A model generated the notes under the pieces. It ran no database searches. It saw nothing but the letters and a program-made list of their open reading frames with translations, and was not told the origin of the DNA. Source: Skeletonema tropicum (taxonomy: Eukaryota; Bacillariophyta; Thalassiosirophyceae; Thalassiosirales; Thalassiosiraceae). Taken from it: a stretch of DNA of 64,000 bases. Made by a program: the position numbers and the translations under genes. The stretch spans positions 1,302,001 to 1,366,000 of the forward strand of contig CM074148.1 of NCBI GenBank assembly GCA_037178625.1, read 5' to 3'. Shown one piece after another: positions 1 through 10,741 of this stretch (its first letter is position 1; every line of letters begins with the position of its first letter).

Positions 1-773
1 GGGCGTACGAACTTCCGCTCTCTATCCACTACCCTCGTCTTGACCATCTTAGTATTTAGAAAGCAAAGCCTTTCGGTACACACCGGACAAATCCAAACCT
101 CTTTTACTGCTGCGCCCTCTTTTGTATTCCGCTCAATTAATTTCAATTGCTGTCCACACTTTGCTGAGTGTCCAGTTGCAAGTCGGATGAAATCATCCAT
201 GTTGTTACATTGCATGAATATGTAGCTATCAAGAGGCGCAATCTCTGGCCCACTCCACAAACTTTGTTGGTCGACGGGTTCTGCCTCTTTGGCTGAACCC
301 TCAATCATGTCGATACCCGATTCAAATTCTACTTCAACATGAGTTTTCGTTTGGGTTTCCACCTGTGCAAGCTCATCCAGTGCATCGTTCACTCTCTTCA
401 AATGGTCTGCTGCTTCTGCACAAGTTTTGAAAAAATTTCTTTCAGGATTAATATTTATACGTTTACCCCCACCTCCTGCCTTGAACCGTTGCTCGTTCGG
501 AAGCTGTATTGCTTTGGGGGAGTTCTTCGGGATATAGTAGGCAGTGTTGCGAAACATATTTTTCCAGAGAAATATTTCCCCTTTATTAACCACCTTCAGT
601 GCATTGATGACCATGACGTCTGTCAACGAACTATGCACCCCACAGTGGACATGACGGTCGCGTATTTCTTTTGGTGTCAACCACAGCTTCCTTTTGTCAT
701 CCGGAAGGCACTGAGTGAGAAATAACATGCTTGCTTTCACTTCACGGTTAATTGGGGATGTCGTTACTGACAT
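1..773 (-). CDS. Hypothetical protein with Cys-rich motif, C-terminus beyond window
   Basis: A minus-strand frame stays open from an ATG at 771-773 to the window edge, about 257 codons, with an in-frame TAA two codons upstream of the ATG. The protein is basic at the start and has a glycine run near residue 100. An acidic middle follows, then a Cys/His-containing stretch near the visible end (GHSAKC, then about 20 residues later CPVCTERLC), which resembles a small zinc-binding fold. Proteins with a similar Cys pattern occur among transposon-encoded proteins of algae, but I do not recognise the family. No intron is needed to read it. It could be the N-terminal part of a transposase or an ordinary hypothetical gene. 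Confidence 0.55.
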   Translation of the reverse strand, partial: MSVTTSPINREVKASMLFLTQCLPDDKRKLWLTPKEIRDRHVHCGVHSSLTDVMVINALKVVNKGEIFLWKNMFRNTAYYIPKNSPKAIQLPNEQRFKAGGGGKRININPERNFFKTCAEAADHLKRVNDALDELAQVETQTKTHVEVEFESGIDMIEGSAKEAEPVDQQSLWSGPEIAPLDSYIFMQCNNMDDFIRLATGHSAKCGQQLKLIERNTKEGAAVKEVWICPVCTERLCFLNTKMVKTRVVDRERKFVR

Positions 774-1747
774 TTTTTATGTTGCTGTTGTTTTCAAATT
801 ATGCGGTGGCCAGTGAGACAATTCCGACGGCGGTCGATGGTATATTGATAGGTGAAGCGCCCGTGACAATTTTTGTGTAGTAAGAGCGCCGCAACGATGT
901 GTAGGGGAGGATGCTGTTGTGTCGAGTGGTGCATGTACCGTCGGATGCAATGACGACGGTGGGTGTATTAATTAAAAAATTCGAAAGGTTCCAGTGATAG
1001 AATTCCAGCGAATAATGGCGGCTAATGGTATTAGTAATGATTTACCGTCGTAGTTATTTCACCGACCCCAGTGATTTTGGCGTAGTACACACGTGCCGTA
1101 TGGGGTGGAGAGCGCTAACTTTGTGCCATGGTTTAGCATGGTTTGATGGTTGATCGGTGGTGATGTGAAACGCCTCATACTGTACCACTACAAAAAAGAC
1201 TAAGTACCTGTAAGGGCTCCCTCACATTATTTTAGAGCGTACTAGCCCTTAAAAACAAGCGACCCCGTAACCTTAAGTACTTTCTCTCGATAAGTAAGTA
1301 TGTACTTCTTTGGATAGATCTTCCCTTGCTACCTATGTACATTGTGGTGATGGACAGACGAGACGGATGTCTTCACTTCTCAGGTGCTGTGATGATTCGA
1401 CTTGCTACCGCCCCGTCCATTCTCTGTTGGTTGTTCATCCAACCTATGAGTATGCACTCATTGTAGTGTGTGGGTTTTTCGGCATCGGTTGTCTAGATAG
1501 TTTTAAGCGTCCCACTCCCCACCCTTTGACCAAATGGGGTATCGAAAACATCTTCGATGTTCCCGTCTTGCATCTAGGGGTGTGGGTTCGCATCGTAGAT
1601 TTAAACCCACACATGTTTGGCACCACACCCACAGTCTCTCTGTTGTTGTCTGGAAGGTTGCATCGAACCACCTCATTGTATCCCTTGAGTTGCAGGGAAG
1701 TCGGAGGCGATGACGAGCAAGAACCTAGGTCCAGTGCTCGCACTTGA
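774..1747. other. No supported gene
   Basis: Overlapping frames on both strands cover 1310-1767, but none has convincing ATG context or a recognised domain. The minus frame at 1444-1767 is open for 107 codons, and I cannot tell whether it is a relic. Sequence around 1185-1300 is rich in short inverted words that could be a transposon end, but no pair of terminal repeats could be fixed. Confidence 0.4.
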
Positions 1748-2150
1748 TCAACTTCATGACATGCCACGATTTTTGTGCAGTTATTACTTATTCAAGTAAG
1801 AGAATAAGTACAATAGATCTCTGACAGCAGAGAGGTATCGATTTCAGGGAGCATGTCGGTTGATCGCCGTACTTATCTAGTTGAAGGAGAACTCATCGAT
1901 CCAACATACCAATCAGTCGAAGACCAAAGATTTATGACTGATGCAATGATGTCATTACACATCACCATCACCTCTGCTGGTAATCAATAACAATAACTGA
2001 GCACGGCGAGGGGTGTAGAGCTCGGCAGTCAGTAAATAGATACATGATATCGAGGCTTGTCAGAAACTACACAGAGAGATGCTGTCTCTCTATTGGAGAA
2101 TATCTGTTCAAGGGGAATTAATACAATACTGTGGGGATATGCTATGCGGA
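1748..2150 (+). repeat. Dispersed 0.4 kb repeat, third copy
   Basis: This stretch closely matches parts of 4530-5215 and 30777-31145. Shared landmarks run in the same order: a block starting near ATGACATGCCACG, a block around GATCGCCGT, and a block ending near TATTGGAGAATATCTG. In the other two places the repeat lies at the left edge of the duplicated HSF segment. Here it stands alone, so the repeat was copied independently of the HSF genes. No coding potential is evident. Confidence 0.75.
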
Positions 2151-2472
2151 GGCCACACCTTGTAGCCATATCATTCTCACGGAAGGGTGGTCAATGATAA
2201 ATTCTATGAAGATATAATAGAGATGCTAAATGATTAGTCTCTAGAGAGGCGAATTACGTGATAGCATTGGATATTGTTTGAATGGGGGGAGATCGTTCTC
2301 CACACAAACCAAAGAGCTTGATTAATTAAGAGTTCAGACAGATACGACCTCTACTCCTGCAAGGGCAAATATGTATGAAAGGAGATGAAGTTGATGACGA
2401 GAATAGGAATAGTTATAGATGCTAACATACGATAAAATTGGTAATTAGGAGTTTTTTGTATGCAGGCACCTT
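2151..2472. other. Intergenic, nothing recognised
   Basis: AT-rich sequence downstream of the minus-strand LRR gene. No open frame of useful length and no clear repeat were seen. Confidence 0.5.
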
Positions 2473-3486
2473 CTATGTTGAGTCCTCAGGAAATCTAAGA
2501 AAAGGAAGGACCCCCTTGATTACGATACCCGCACCGCTTGTGACACGTCGCTCTTTTCTTGTTGCACGTTCGAGGTTGAGGTGTGAAAAGTCTGCCTCGA
2601 GCGCATAATCTTCCTCTTCCTCCTCCCCATCAAGGTTGGCTTTCCAGAGAGCAAGTTCAAGTAGCACTGCAGCCTCCTTCAATAAAAGATGATGCTTGCG
2701 TTTGTAATGCTCCAACCGGCGTAGCACAGATTCCATCCATTGCACGATCGCTGCAGTTTTCTCCACGGCGGGAATGTAGGGAAGAATCTCATTGATTCGA
2801 TCCAATTCTTCACCCATGCCGACTTTCCATCTGTCCAAACTCAAATAATAGGATACGGATTGATGAATCTCGCCAACAAGTTCTACGGTGGATAAACGAT
2901 TGCACCAAGCAAACACACCCCTCAGGGGAAGGATGTGAGAGATAGCATCCGGAGGAAACAGATCAATCTTCAACGGGATGGCAATACGTCTCAGATTGAT
3001 GCACCCAGAGAAAGCCTCTCGTCTCACTATCTCAATCCCTTCCGGCAGAATTACATCAGTCAACCGTCCACAATTCTCAAATGCATGCTCTTCAATCTGT
3101 ACAACGGAAGTGAGGACAAGGCGCCTTAACGAGTTGCAGTTATGAAATGCCATGTACCCAATTGTTCGTAGATCAGCACTGAATTCTACATCCACCAGAC
3201 GTGTACAAGAATCGAATGCCTGTGATTCAATGTACATGACACCTGTCAATTTTGCTATCCTTAGACGAGTACAGCCGACAAATGCCCGTTTTTGAATTCG
3301 TTCCACCCCTTGATGACATTCTAAACAGCGCAAGCGAGTGCAGTTGGAGAATGCGTATTCTTCCACCACGGTGATGGATGGATCATCAACGATGACATGA
3401 GTGATGTGTGTCCTGAGATGTTGTGGAACTCGTCCACCCGTGTAGATGAGAATCTCGGGGTCGTTGGGCTCGACTGCATGGTCCAT
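2473..3486 (-). CDS. BspA-like leucine-rich repeat protein (LRR_5 type)
   Basis: The protein is 337 residues from the ATG at 3484-3486, chosen because it aligns with the starts of the LRR genes at 26.0, 59.7 and 62.1 kb; the frame is open further upstream but only from non-ATG codons. Residues 35-200 hold about seven repeats of roughly 23 residues in the pattern AF..C..L, typical of LRR_5/BspA-like proteins. A middle region with SLDRW and conserved LPYI follows, then an acidic run (GEEEEEDY), and the end carries GVLPFLRFP. That matches the LPFLELP motif in the other family members. No signal peptide or membrane segment is seen. Function is unknown; LRR_5 repeats usually act in protein binding. 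It is the most diverged of the LRR genes here. Confidence 0.85.
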   Translation of the reverse strand: MDHAVEPNDPEILIYTGGRVPQHLRTHITHVIVDDPSITVVEEYAFSNCTRLRCLECHQGVERIQKRAFVGCTRLRIAKLTGVMYIESQAFDSCTRLVDVEFSADLRTIGYMAFHNCNSLRRLVLTSVVQIEEHAFENCGRLTDVILPEGIEIVRREAFSGCINLRRIAIPLKIDLFPPDAISHILPLRGVFAWCNRLSTVELVGEIHQSVSYYLSLDRWKVGMGEELDRINEILPYIPAVEKTAAIVQWMESVLRRLEHYKRKHHLLLKEAAVLLELALWKANLDGEEEEEDYALEADFSHLNLERATRKERRVTSGAGIVIKGVLPFLRFPEDST

Positions 3487-3684
3487 GATGATAATAAGTG
3501 CACCGCTCTGCCCCTGGAGCTGTGGCAACAATCAAGGATCTGTGAGTACGCAGTAATGAAATTTACATGCATTCAGAAGAATCATTACTTTATCGTCGAG
3601 GAGGCCGAACATCTTGAATCCAAGATGAGTGGTGGTGAGTTAGTTGCAGAAGATCTCACTCGAATTAGTGGCGCGGGCCACGCA
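3477..3684. repeat. Segment duplicated at 28970-29150
   Basis: The start codon region and 5' flank of the LRR gene recur at 28970-29150 with high identity, sharing blocks such as CACCGCTCTGCCCCTGGAGC and GAACATCTTGAATCCAAGAT. At the second site this piece is fused to a fragment of the sulfotransferase-like gene. Similarity stops at the target site of the MITE beginning at 3689. Confidence 0.8.
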
Positions 3685-3688
3685 CATA

Positions 3689-4200
3689 CTACTGGCGGGA
3701 ACTAAATCGTACCGGAAATAAATCGTACCACGGAGACATCTCCACACAAATCACTAACAAAACACAAAAACGACGCATTCTACACCCTAATATCATGGTT
3801 CTGAGCCTCCATGTCAACGCCTATCCCAAATAATCGACCATAATATGATAGTATAGACAAGTAGCTTTCGATAGAACCACTGGTCAACGTTGTAGGTAGT
3901 ATACTCGCATAGCAGCAGCAGCACAGGCATGCAGATATGCCGTAGACATGCGTCATTCTAGATCGAAATAACAGTTATTGGTCCCAAATTTGTCGATAGG
4001 TGCTCCATCTCGACGAACTATAGTCTCTTCTGCATCATATCATGTATATATACTGTTTGGGATTCTATTTTTAGACCGCTCTATGTATTTTCGTCGAGTA
4101 GCATGGCCGAATTTATGACTCTTTTCATGTTGTTAGTGTTTTGTGCGTAAAATTTGATAAATCGTACCGCGGCGAGGTACGATTTAGTTCCCGCCAGTAG
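3689..4200. mobile_element. 512 bp MITE with 25 bp terminal inverted repeats
   Basis: The element begins CTACTGGCGGGAACTAAATC and ends in the exact inverted counterpart; the match continues for 25 bp. It is flanked on both sides by CATA (3685-3688 and 4201-4204), a 4 bp target-site duplication. A subterminal word ATAAATCGTACC occurs near both ends in direct orientation. No open reading frame of note lies inside, so it is non-autonomous. The 4 bp duplication does not fit mariner (TA), Harbinger (3 bp) or hAT (8 bp); the superfamily is left open. Confidence 0.85.
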
Positions 4201-4640
4201 CATACTTATCATAGCACAGATGATGGACGAAAATGTCTGTCCGACAACTTAAATTCGTCTCTTTGACTCGACTGCGGAGTGACACTACATCACCCCCTTC
4301 CGTCTTCCGTCTTCCGTCCCCCTTGCCCTTGCTTTCTCAGGAAAAAGCAAAATGCACCGTGCAAAATGCTGAGCTCCACCAATGCCATCAATGCTTGAAC
4401 ACATCAGCCTAAATACTTCATTCCTGGACTTTTGTGACCACAAAATGCATTTATTTGATCAACAATGATGAGCAATCAAGTCGAAAGAGCAGCAGTAAAC
4501 CTTGCTAAAAGTATGTACATCAACTTTATGACATGCCACGATTTTTGTGCAGTTATTACTTATTCAAGTAAGAATAAGTATTGTAGATCTCTGACAGTGG
4601 AGAGGTATCGATTTCAGGGAGCATGTCGGTTGATCGCCGT

Positions 4641-4968
4641 GTGTGTGTAACTTGGCCTTCGGGCATTACACGTCTTTCCCAACGAATGGACTAACAAGTC
4701 CGCGGGCAGTGCTCGTGCAACCCCTAGGCGCTTGCTGTTATAGAAATAAAAGACTATACTAAATCCCACACTTGAAGATCCAGCTAGCCAACCCCTTTAT
4801 ACACTATCCTCGACAGACAACAGCGATTCCACCTCAGACGCGGCTCCAGATACAATAGAAGAGGCATCCTCTTCCCTCTCCGGGTCCGCCTCATATGGCT
4901 GCTCCCACCACCATCGGTGTTTGCTGGTACCACGTTGTCTCTCACCATCCCTACAAAGATCCAGAATA
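4641..4968. mobile_element. Copy-A-specific 0.33 kb insertion, origin unclear
   Basis: Between GATCGCCGT and ACTTATC, which adjoin at 1870-1885 and near 30890, copy A has about 328 extra bases beginning GTGTGTGTAACTTGG. No target duplication or terminal repeats are visible. A remnant of an LTR element is possible from its TG-rich start and later ATGGCTGCT, but this is weak. Confidence 0.4.
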
Positions 4969-5267
4969 CTTATCTAGTCGAAGGAGAACTCATCGATCCA
5001 ACATATATCAATCCGTCGAAGACCAAAGATTTATGACTGGTGTAATGATGTCATTACACATCACCATCACCTCTGCTGGTAATCAATATACATAACAATA
5101 ACGGAGCACGACGAGGGGCGTAGAGCTCGGCAGTCAGTAGATAGATACATGATATCGAGGCTTATCAGAAACTACACAGAGAGATGCTGTCTCTCTATTG
5201 GAATATCTGTTTCAAGGGGAATTGATACAAGTACCTGTGAGGAATGCTGTGAGGAGTGCTATTGTAT

Positions 5268-5520
5268 GGACTTCCTCATACGAGGCTCATACGAGGATCC
5301 ATTTTTGGTCGGAAGGGGTTGACAGAAGCTCTCTCAGCTGCTTTCGGCATCTGTGAAACATGGTGCTTGGACGAAGCGCAGGATGATGATGATGATGTTA
5401 ACGGCGACTTCTCATTGCGCGACTGCTCATAATCGATAGCAGCAAAGAGAATATCAAGGCCGCTGTTGGCGGTGTTGGTAGTAGTAGCAGCAGGCATGAT
5501 AATGTTATGACTGTTCGAGA
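5268..5520 (-). pseudogene. HSF-type gene 5' fragment
   Basis: This 250 bp piece duplicates the 5' end of the minus-strand HSF gene at 7243-7490: the first 62 residues beginning MPAATTTNTANSG and ending KMDPRM, plus some upstream sequence. The DNA-binding domain is absent. It lies downstream of the intact gene and in the same orientation. A corresponding fragment at about 31180-31400 shows the truncation predates the segmental duplication. Confidence 0.8.
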
Positions 5521-6302
5521 TTGTCACCTATTAGTACTTAAAGGGTAATAGGAAGTAATTGTGATTTGAGTCATCGTCAAGGGTCGAAGCGGGGCTGCAA
5601 ATAGGAGTGTAGGTATATATTCTGCGCTGTTTCCAAGTCGAAGTTCGAAGTCACCTTGCTACACTTTACTTTCTAATCGTAGACATGACCGGAAGGTCTT
5701 CGGAAGCAGGTCATTTGACTACCGATCGAGATCACTCGTGAAGGAAAACCACAGGCCTGTGCCTTGTAGAAGACACATTACTTACATATATGAATACAAC
5801 TCCTCATTGACATGAGTATCGTACCTCTTTTTCAGTGCTGCAAAATGAGAAGGTTCCCAGATGATTCGTAGAAGTTTCCTAACCCTAAGTACTTACATCA
5901 CCATTTCTGCCATCTTTTCCAAGCACCAGCACATCATTCGAACGAGCCCACTGCGCTGCGTTGAATTGTACTTTGAAGACTTCTCGCTGCATTTCGAGGC
6001 GAGCTCAGCTGACACTACCACTACCACTGCCATATCTCACACATGAGAGAGTACTCAGTGATTACTGTCGTCTGTCAATCTTTTTGACAAAAGAGCAGAT
6101 TGCTTCATATTTGCTACATATACAACACATATGCCATAACCATGCTTACACGGTATTTTTGAGCCCTCATCATCTTGCTGCAACTTACGTGTCAACTATA
6201 CAGAGTGTATTGTTTTGTACTCTATATACTATCATCAATATGTTCATGTAAATTATATACTCAAGGTACTTACAATTTCCTTACTACAAAACAAAAACAC
6301 AC
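5521..6302. other. Intergenic, conserved in the duplicate
   Basis: Non-coding sequence between the HSF fragment and the 3' end of the intact HSF gene. It aligns along its length with 31400-32173, with small indels, but contains no convincing frame or recognised motif. Confidence 0.5.
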
Positions 6303-7460
6303 CTACCACCTCATACTGTACCTGTACAGCAGCGCTCGAGAATGCTCGGTCTTCTGCGACATGTAGTCCAAGTGATTCTGTTGCTGAATCAATACTCTGT
6401 TCAACTCTACCTCCATGAGGTCTGGTGGCAAGGTTGCATTGAGTCCATTTGGTACGACAAGGTCATTTGAGCCGACACTAACACTACGACGTGCAGGCAT
6501 AGCTGGGGCTAATGCTAATGTGGCGTGGCATACTGCACCTTCATTACTCATCGTCGTGCTGACAGATTCGTCGAGGTTGCCCAACAACGTATTCTTCATC
6601 ACCATGCAATTAGCAGCATCACGCTTGAAGTTATCATGACAAAAGATTATGCTACCACATGAGTAAGCTGCGCAGTTCATGTTCACACGTCGAAAGCCCC
6701 ACCGGTTAAGTTTCCGGACGAAGCTGCTGAATCTAGCTTGACGAAAGTACTTGGGTAAGACCTCAGATTCAAACTCTTTCCGTTTGTGGATACTAAATGC
6801 TTCACCGCATGGAAGCCATGAGATGATGTGGTCGTATTCTGGATTTGAGATAATTGATAAGAGGGTGGCAGGAAATGATCTGACCGAACTTTTCTTCGGT
6901 AAGACCAAAGGTTCTGAAGCTCTACTGATAGAGGGATTGCCAACGGAAGGGTTCGAGGAAGTGTGTTCGTGATGGGGTTCTTCATCCGGCGATGATACTG
7001 GGTTGATGAGACTTGATGGTACCACAGGAGTAGATAGAGCCGCCTCAGTTGACATATCCTTGATCTGCTTGGAATAGAATCTTTTCCAGCTCCTCCTAAA
7101 GTTGATTTTACGCTGCCGCATGGACACATTGCCTTCGCCGATCCAGTTGATATCAGCTTTCGTGCCACGCTCCGGGAATACGAATCCAGCCAACACAGCT
7201 TCTTCATCCAACATGTTAGGATTCAACGCCCTCGCTGCTATGGACTTCCTCATACGAGGATCCATTTTTGATCGGAAGGGGTTGACAGAAGCTCTCTCAG
7301 CTGCTTTCGGCTTCTGTGAAACATGGTGCTTGGACGAAGCGCAGGATGATGATGATGATGTTAACGGCGACTTCTCATTGCGCGACTGCTCATAATCGAT
7401 AGCAGCAAAGAGAATATCAAGGCCGCTGTTGGCGGTGTTGGTAGTAGCAGCAGCAGGCAT
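6303..7460 (-). CDS. Heat shock factor-type transcription factor (copy A)
   Basis: The single-exon gene encodes 385 residues starting MPAAATTNTANSG. An HSF DNA-binding domain lies around residues 190-290: SFPATLLSIISN, then IISWLPCG, then LPKYFRQARFSSFVRKLNRW and GFRRVN, followed by a diverged wing ending FCHDNFKRDA. The N-terminal region is Ser-rich and basic. The C-terminus has a Gln/Leu-containing segment (LIQQQNHLDYM) in place of a long heptad repeat. It presumably acts in the nucleus as a sequence-specific activator. The paralogue at 32174-33367 differs by short in-frame indels, including an insertion near residue 165. Gene expansions of this family are characteristic of diatoms. Partner choice and target genes cannot be read from sequence. 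Confidence 0.92.
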   Translation of the reverse strand: MPAAATTNTANSGLDILFAAIDYEQSRNEKSPLTSSSSSCASSKHHVSQKPKAAERASVNPFRSKMDPRMRKSIAARALNPNMLDEEAVLAGFVFPERGTKADINWIGEGNVSMRQRKINFRRSWKRFYSKQIKDMSTEAALSTPVVPSSLINPVSSPDEEPHHEHTSSNPSVGNPSISRASEPLVLPKKSSVRSFPATLLSIISNPEYDHIISWLPCGEAFSIHKRKEFESEVLPKYFRQARFSSFVRKLNRWGFRRVNMNCAAYSCGSIIFCHDNFKRDAANCMVMKNTLLGNLDESVSTTMSNEGAVCHATLALAPAMPARRSVSVGSNDLVVPNGLNATLPPDLMEVELNRVLIQQQNHLDYMSQKTEHSRALLYRYSMRW

Positions 7461-7722
7461 GATAATGTTATGACTGTTCGAGATACAATACTAGTTATGA
7501 ATAGAGATTGCCAAAAGTATGAAAGAGTCATCGTCCATGCGGGGCTCGTTCTGGCTTTTTATTCGTAGACTGTTTCCAAGTCTAGTAGTTAGTGCTCGCA
7601 TTCTACTCGTAGATTGATTAAAATGTCTCTAAATATTAGTACCGCTTGGTCACTCGTGAAGGAAAATGGACAGGCCTTTGTGACCGCCCAACATGTTCCC
7701 AAGAAAGTGAGAGCTTCTTCAG

Positions 7723-8890
7723 CAACGTTCTGGCTGGCGATAGTTTGGCGATAAGTGACGGTCGTGTGCTGTCATATAGCTGTCACTTCCGTCAATTGCC
7801 CGTCACATCATACCCGTCACTGATCCGTCACCAAAGGACGGACGGAGACGGATTCCGTCACATTTCATCTCAGCCGTCACTTTATTGGCGATACGATGAT
7901 ATTTATTCGTCTCATGATAATAGTAAGGCGTAAGGCTGTGATGTGAATACAGTGTGAATACTCATGTCTTATGATTTAGTTGTGTGGTATGCAACAAGGC
8001 TTAGAGATCCCTCCTAATTCGTTCCAAATCCTTATCATCTCCTCTTCGTAAGAATGCGGAAGAAATGGAAAAAGAAGATCGAATCCGTGTCCGATCGACA
8101 GTAATACTTATCCTAGCGACAGCTCAAGTGCAAGTGAGTCTTCTATGTCAGAGGACTCATGCTCATCAGAACAGCAGGAGACCACTCCATATGCCAGGTT
8201 GGGTAGTTCATTAAATCCACTGCTGTGGCGAAATCAAACCTTTGACGTGGACTGCACAGTCGTCCTTTCACATCGCAACCCTCTCCATTTTCATCCTTGT
8301 ATGTAGATAAACTACTACTCTGATGAAAAGCATTGCCGGAATACTTCATATCTACTGTGTTGTTGAAGTTGATTTCGTCCACAGCATGATGGATTTATTG
8401 CTATGAGCAATCTTGGCTCAGTGTAGGCAGTGGTGACCGATAATTCAATCGCACCTCGTTCGCCAAAACTATTTGGCAGGAGAACCTGGTTTGATGTTTG
8501 ATGTAAGCGACGAAGGTCAAGTATTACATGAAAACCTAATTACCACCTAAGGGAGGGTCGGTGGGGCGGCAAGTACCTCATGACCTCCCACTCTTTTCCG
8601 CCGAACAGGTGGCTTGTCTCAACTCTTTAATGTAAGTCTAGCATGCAGCATGCAGCTACAATCTTTATTACAACTTACTCTTTATCAGTTAGGCAGTTAG
8701 CTGGAGGCAAGAGAGCGGCCGTCCTTTTGCCCGTCCTTTGTCCGTCCTTTGCGTCCTCCGTCAGACGGAATCCGTCAATCTCCGTCATGACTCATGACGG
8801 AGACGGACGGGTTAATGTACAGTCACGTGCCGTCACATCTGTCACAAAAAGTGACGGATAATCGCCAACTTATCGCCAACCCGAACGTTT
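7723..8890. mobile_element. 1.17 kb non-autonomous TIR element
   Basis: Copy B of the segmental duplication reads straight through at 33690 (GAGCTTCTTCAGATTTGATG), so this insert is exactly bounded. It is flanked by CAG on both sides (the duplication could be read as 3 to 5 bp because TTCAG is shared). The ends are imperfect inverted repeats: left CAACGTTCTGGCTGGCGATA and right, reversed, AAACGTTCGGGTTGGCGATA. About 150 bp at each end is packed with GTGACGG/CCGTCAC words in both orientations, giving a fold-back structure. The only internal frame, 79 codons on the minus strand at 8143-8382, is not recognised. Confidence 0.85.
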
Positions 8891-9334
8891 CAGATTTGAT
8901 GTCGTACTGGCACTGCGGTATCTTTCTAAGAATGAGAATTCCCTTTTTAGTCTAAGTAAACTGAAAAGGGATAAGTAAGTATCGTACATAACCCTCAAAC
9001 TTCAAGTTTTCAATCAGAAATCTCAATCTGTCTTGCTACCATACTTGCTGGGAAAAGATTCCCTGTGAATCTAATCGAAACGGTTACCTTTTCCTGATTT
9101 ACTCCTACTTACATACAATACGAAGGCCTAAGAAATAAAAGCCTTTAATTTTGCCAAAGAAAGAATCAACATTTGCCATTCCTGCTGAGCTGGCGTGACG
9201 CTGCTGAGTTCAAGTAGAATTCGCATCCGTTCTCTGCGAATCGCTGGAAACAAATTTCTACACAGCACTGTTACACAAAGTTCCATACCTGCCCATAAAA
9301 CAACAACTTACTCATCCACAAACTACTCTGTCCA
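8891..9334 (+). promoter_or_regulatory. Upstream region of plus-strand HSF gene, kept in three copies
   Basis: This block recurs at 33690-34095 ahead of the paralogous HSF gene and, partly, at 37021-37262 where no HSF gene follows. Common words are GTCTAAG...GTGAAAAG, GGGAAAAGATTCCC, GTAGAATTCGCATCCGTTCT and GCGAATCGCTGGAAACAAAT. The GAA and TTC units recall heat shock elements, but spacing is not the canonical alternating nGAAn array. Role as a promoter is inference from position and conservation. Confidence 0.5.
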
Positions 9335-9472
9335 ATGGAGAAACCAAGACTAACCGCGTATGCAGATGCTGATGATGGCTGGTCTCCCACAGCCTCAGAA
9401 TCGGAACCCCCTTTTACGACGGCTGAGGACATGGACATGGAGAACACAATCACAATAGACAAATACGAACAC

Positions 9473-9505
<33 letters not shown>

Positions 9506-10741
9506 ACAATCTCGAATGATGCGGCTCCTCCGGCTCAGGGAATTGAACAAACTGATGTAGCCCCAAAACGAGAAGGCCTCAAGCTATCTCAAATCGAGAC
9601 CGATATAGATCCCCAGGACAAAGCCAAAGATGCCGATGTCGAAGCGAGCGGGGCTTCTCAAGCTCAAGTAACATCTAGCATCACAGTAGTCAGCAACGGG
9701 ACCGTCGATGGTGCCGCCGACCTCGAATCTGGAACCGGCCGAGAAACAGGAGAGGCAGCAGCAGCCTACTTCACCGAGAATGACTCCGAGACAGAGAACT
9801 CAGCCATCGCTGCTCTCGAGAATGAGGAAAAGAGCTTTCCTCAAATCCTACATGAGATCCTTGCCACGACGGAGTGTCAGTCCATCCTTCACTGGCTTCC
9901 CGGTGGCTTCTCGTTCCTTATTGTGGACAAGCAACGATTCTCTAGTGAGATTCTACCCCAATACTTCCGTGGGGCTCTATTGAATAGCTTCATCCGAAAG
10001 CTCAACCGATGGGGATTCCGCAGGGTCAAGAGTCGTTCCAAGGGAGAGGAATCCTCTTTCGCACACAGGAACTTTGTCCGTGACAAGCCTTGGCTGTGCA
10101 TGAAAATGAGGTGCAAGTCCAAGCCAACGTACCACAAAGTTCCCTCTGCCTCTGCTGACAAGATGAAGAAGAACACGAAGAAGAAGAAGGTTGAACAACA
10201 CTGTACTGAAACTACTGAGGCGTCTGATAGCAAGAGTCTTGCCACTCCTGCTTTTGCAACTGCCGATATTGTGGTATCTGCAAAAGCCCCTCCTCCCTTC
10301 TTGGCGACAAATGGCACGGACAATGGGGCATTTGTTCCCACCTTCGCACGCACGACAGTATCGGAACATGAACCGCTACCACTGCCTAATCCTCATCGTA
10401 ATCCAACCTTAAACTTACCCAAGGCTCCTCCTGTAGATCCAGCTCGCTTTCCTTCCACCGCTGGTGCTTCGACCATGCAAGAAAGGCAGCGCGAGCATCA
10501 GCATCAGCACCTTGCTTATCATCAACAACGCATCTTCCATGAAAGACAGATCCTCATTGCTCAAATGCGTCGGCGGCATCAGCTTCAAGTGGAGCTGCAG
10601 CGTCTCAATCAGATGTCCTCGCAGATTGGTGAACAAATTGCCAGCAGTCGCGCTGCCCAGAGAGCCATATTGGCAAAGTATGCACGTGAACGTGACATGT
10701 TGAGGAGTAGCCACAATTATCACAGAGGAGGGAGGAAGTAA
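9335..10741 (+). CDS. Heat shock factor-type transcription factor, Asp-run variant (copy A)
   Basis: The single-exon gene encodes 468 residues. An acidic N-terminal third includes 11 consecutive aspartates. The HSF DNA-binding domain is at about residues 165-260: FPQILHEILATTECQSILHW, then LPQYFRGALLNSFIRKLNRW, GFRRVK, and FAHRNFVRDKPWLC. A Lys-rich patch (KMKKNTKKKK) follows and could be a nuclear signal. The C-terminus (about 375-450) is His/Gln/Arg-rich with heptad-like spacing, a likely coiled coil for oligomerisation. The paralogue at 34096-35463 lacks the Asp expansion and ends 13 residues earlier because of a one-base deletion near the stop. It is distinct in sequence from the minus-strand HSF next to it. 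Confidence 0.93.
9476..9508 (+). repeat. (GAC)11 in-frame trinucleotide run
   Basis: Eleven GAC codons encode the aspartate run. The paralogous position at 34096-35463 has only two Asp codons, so the run expanded or contracted after duplication. Confidence 0.95.

Noticed and set aside
1444..1767. Open minus-strand frame of 107 codons, and a plus frame over the same region
   Set aside because: Both lack a recognisable domain, and the plus frame has no ATG at its start; neither can be preferred.
9889..10369. Long minus-strand frames antisense to the HSF gene
   Set aside because: They mirror the codon use of the plus-strand HSF gene, and the same shadows occur at the paralogue 34644-35114.
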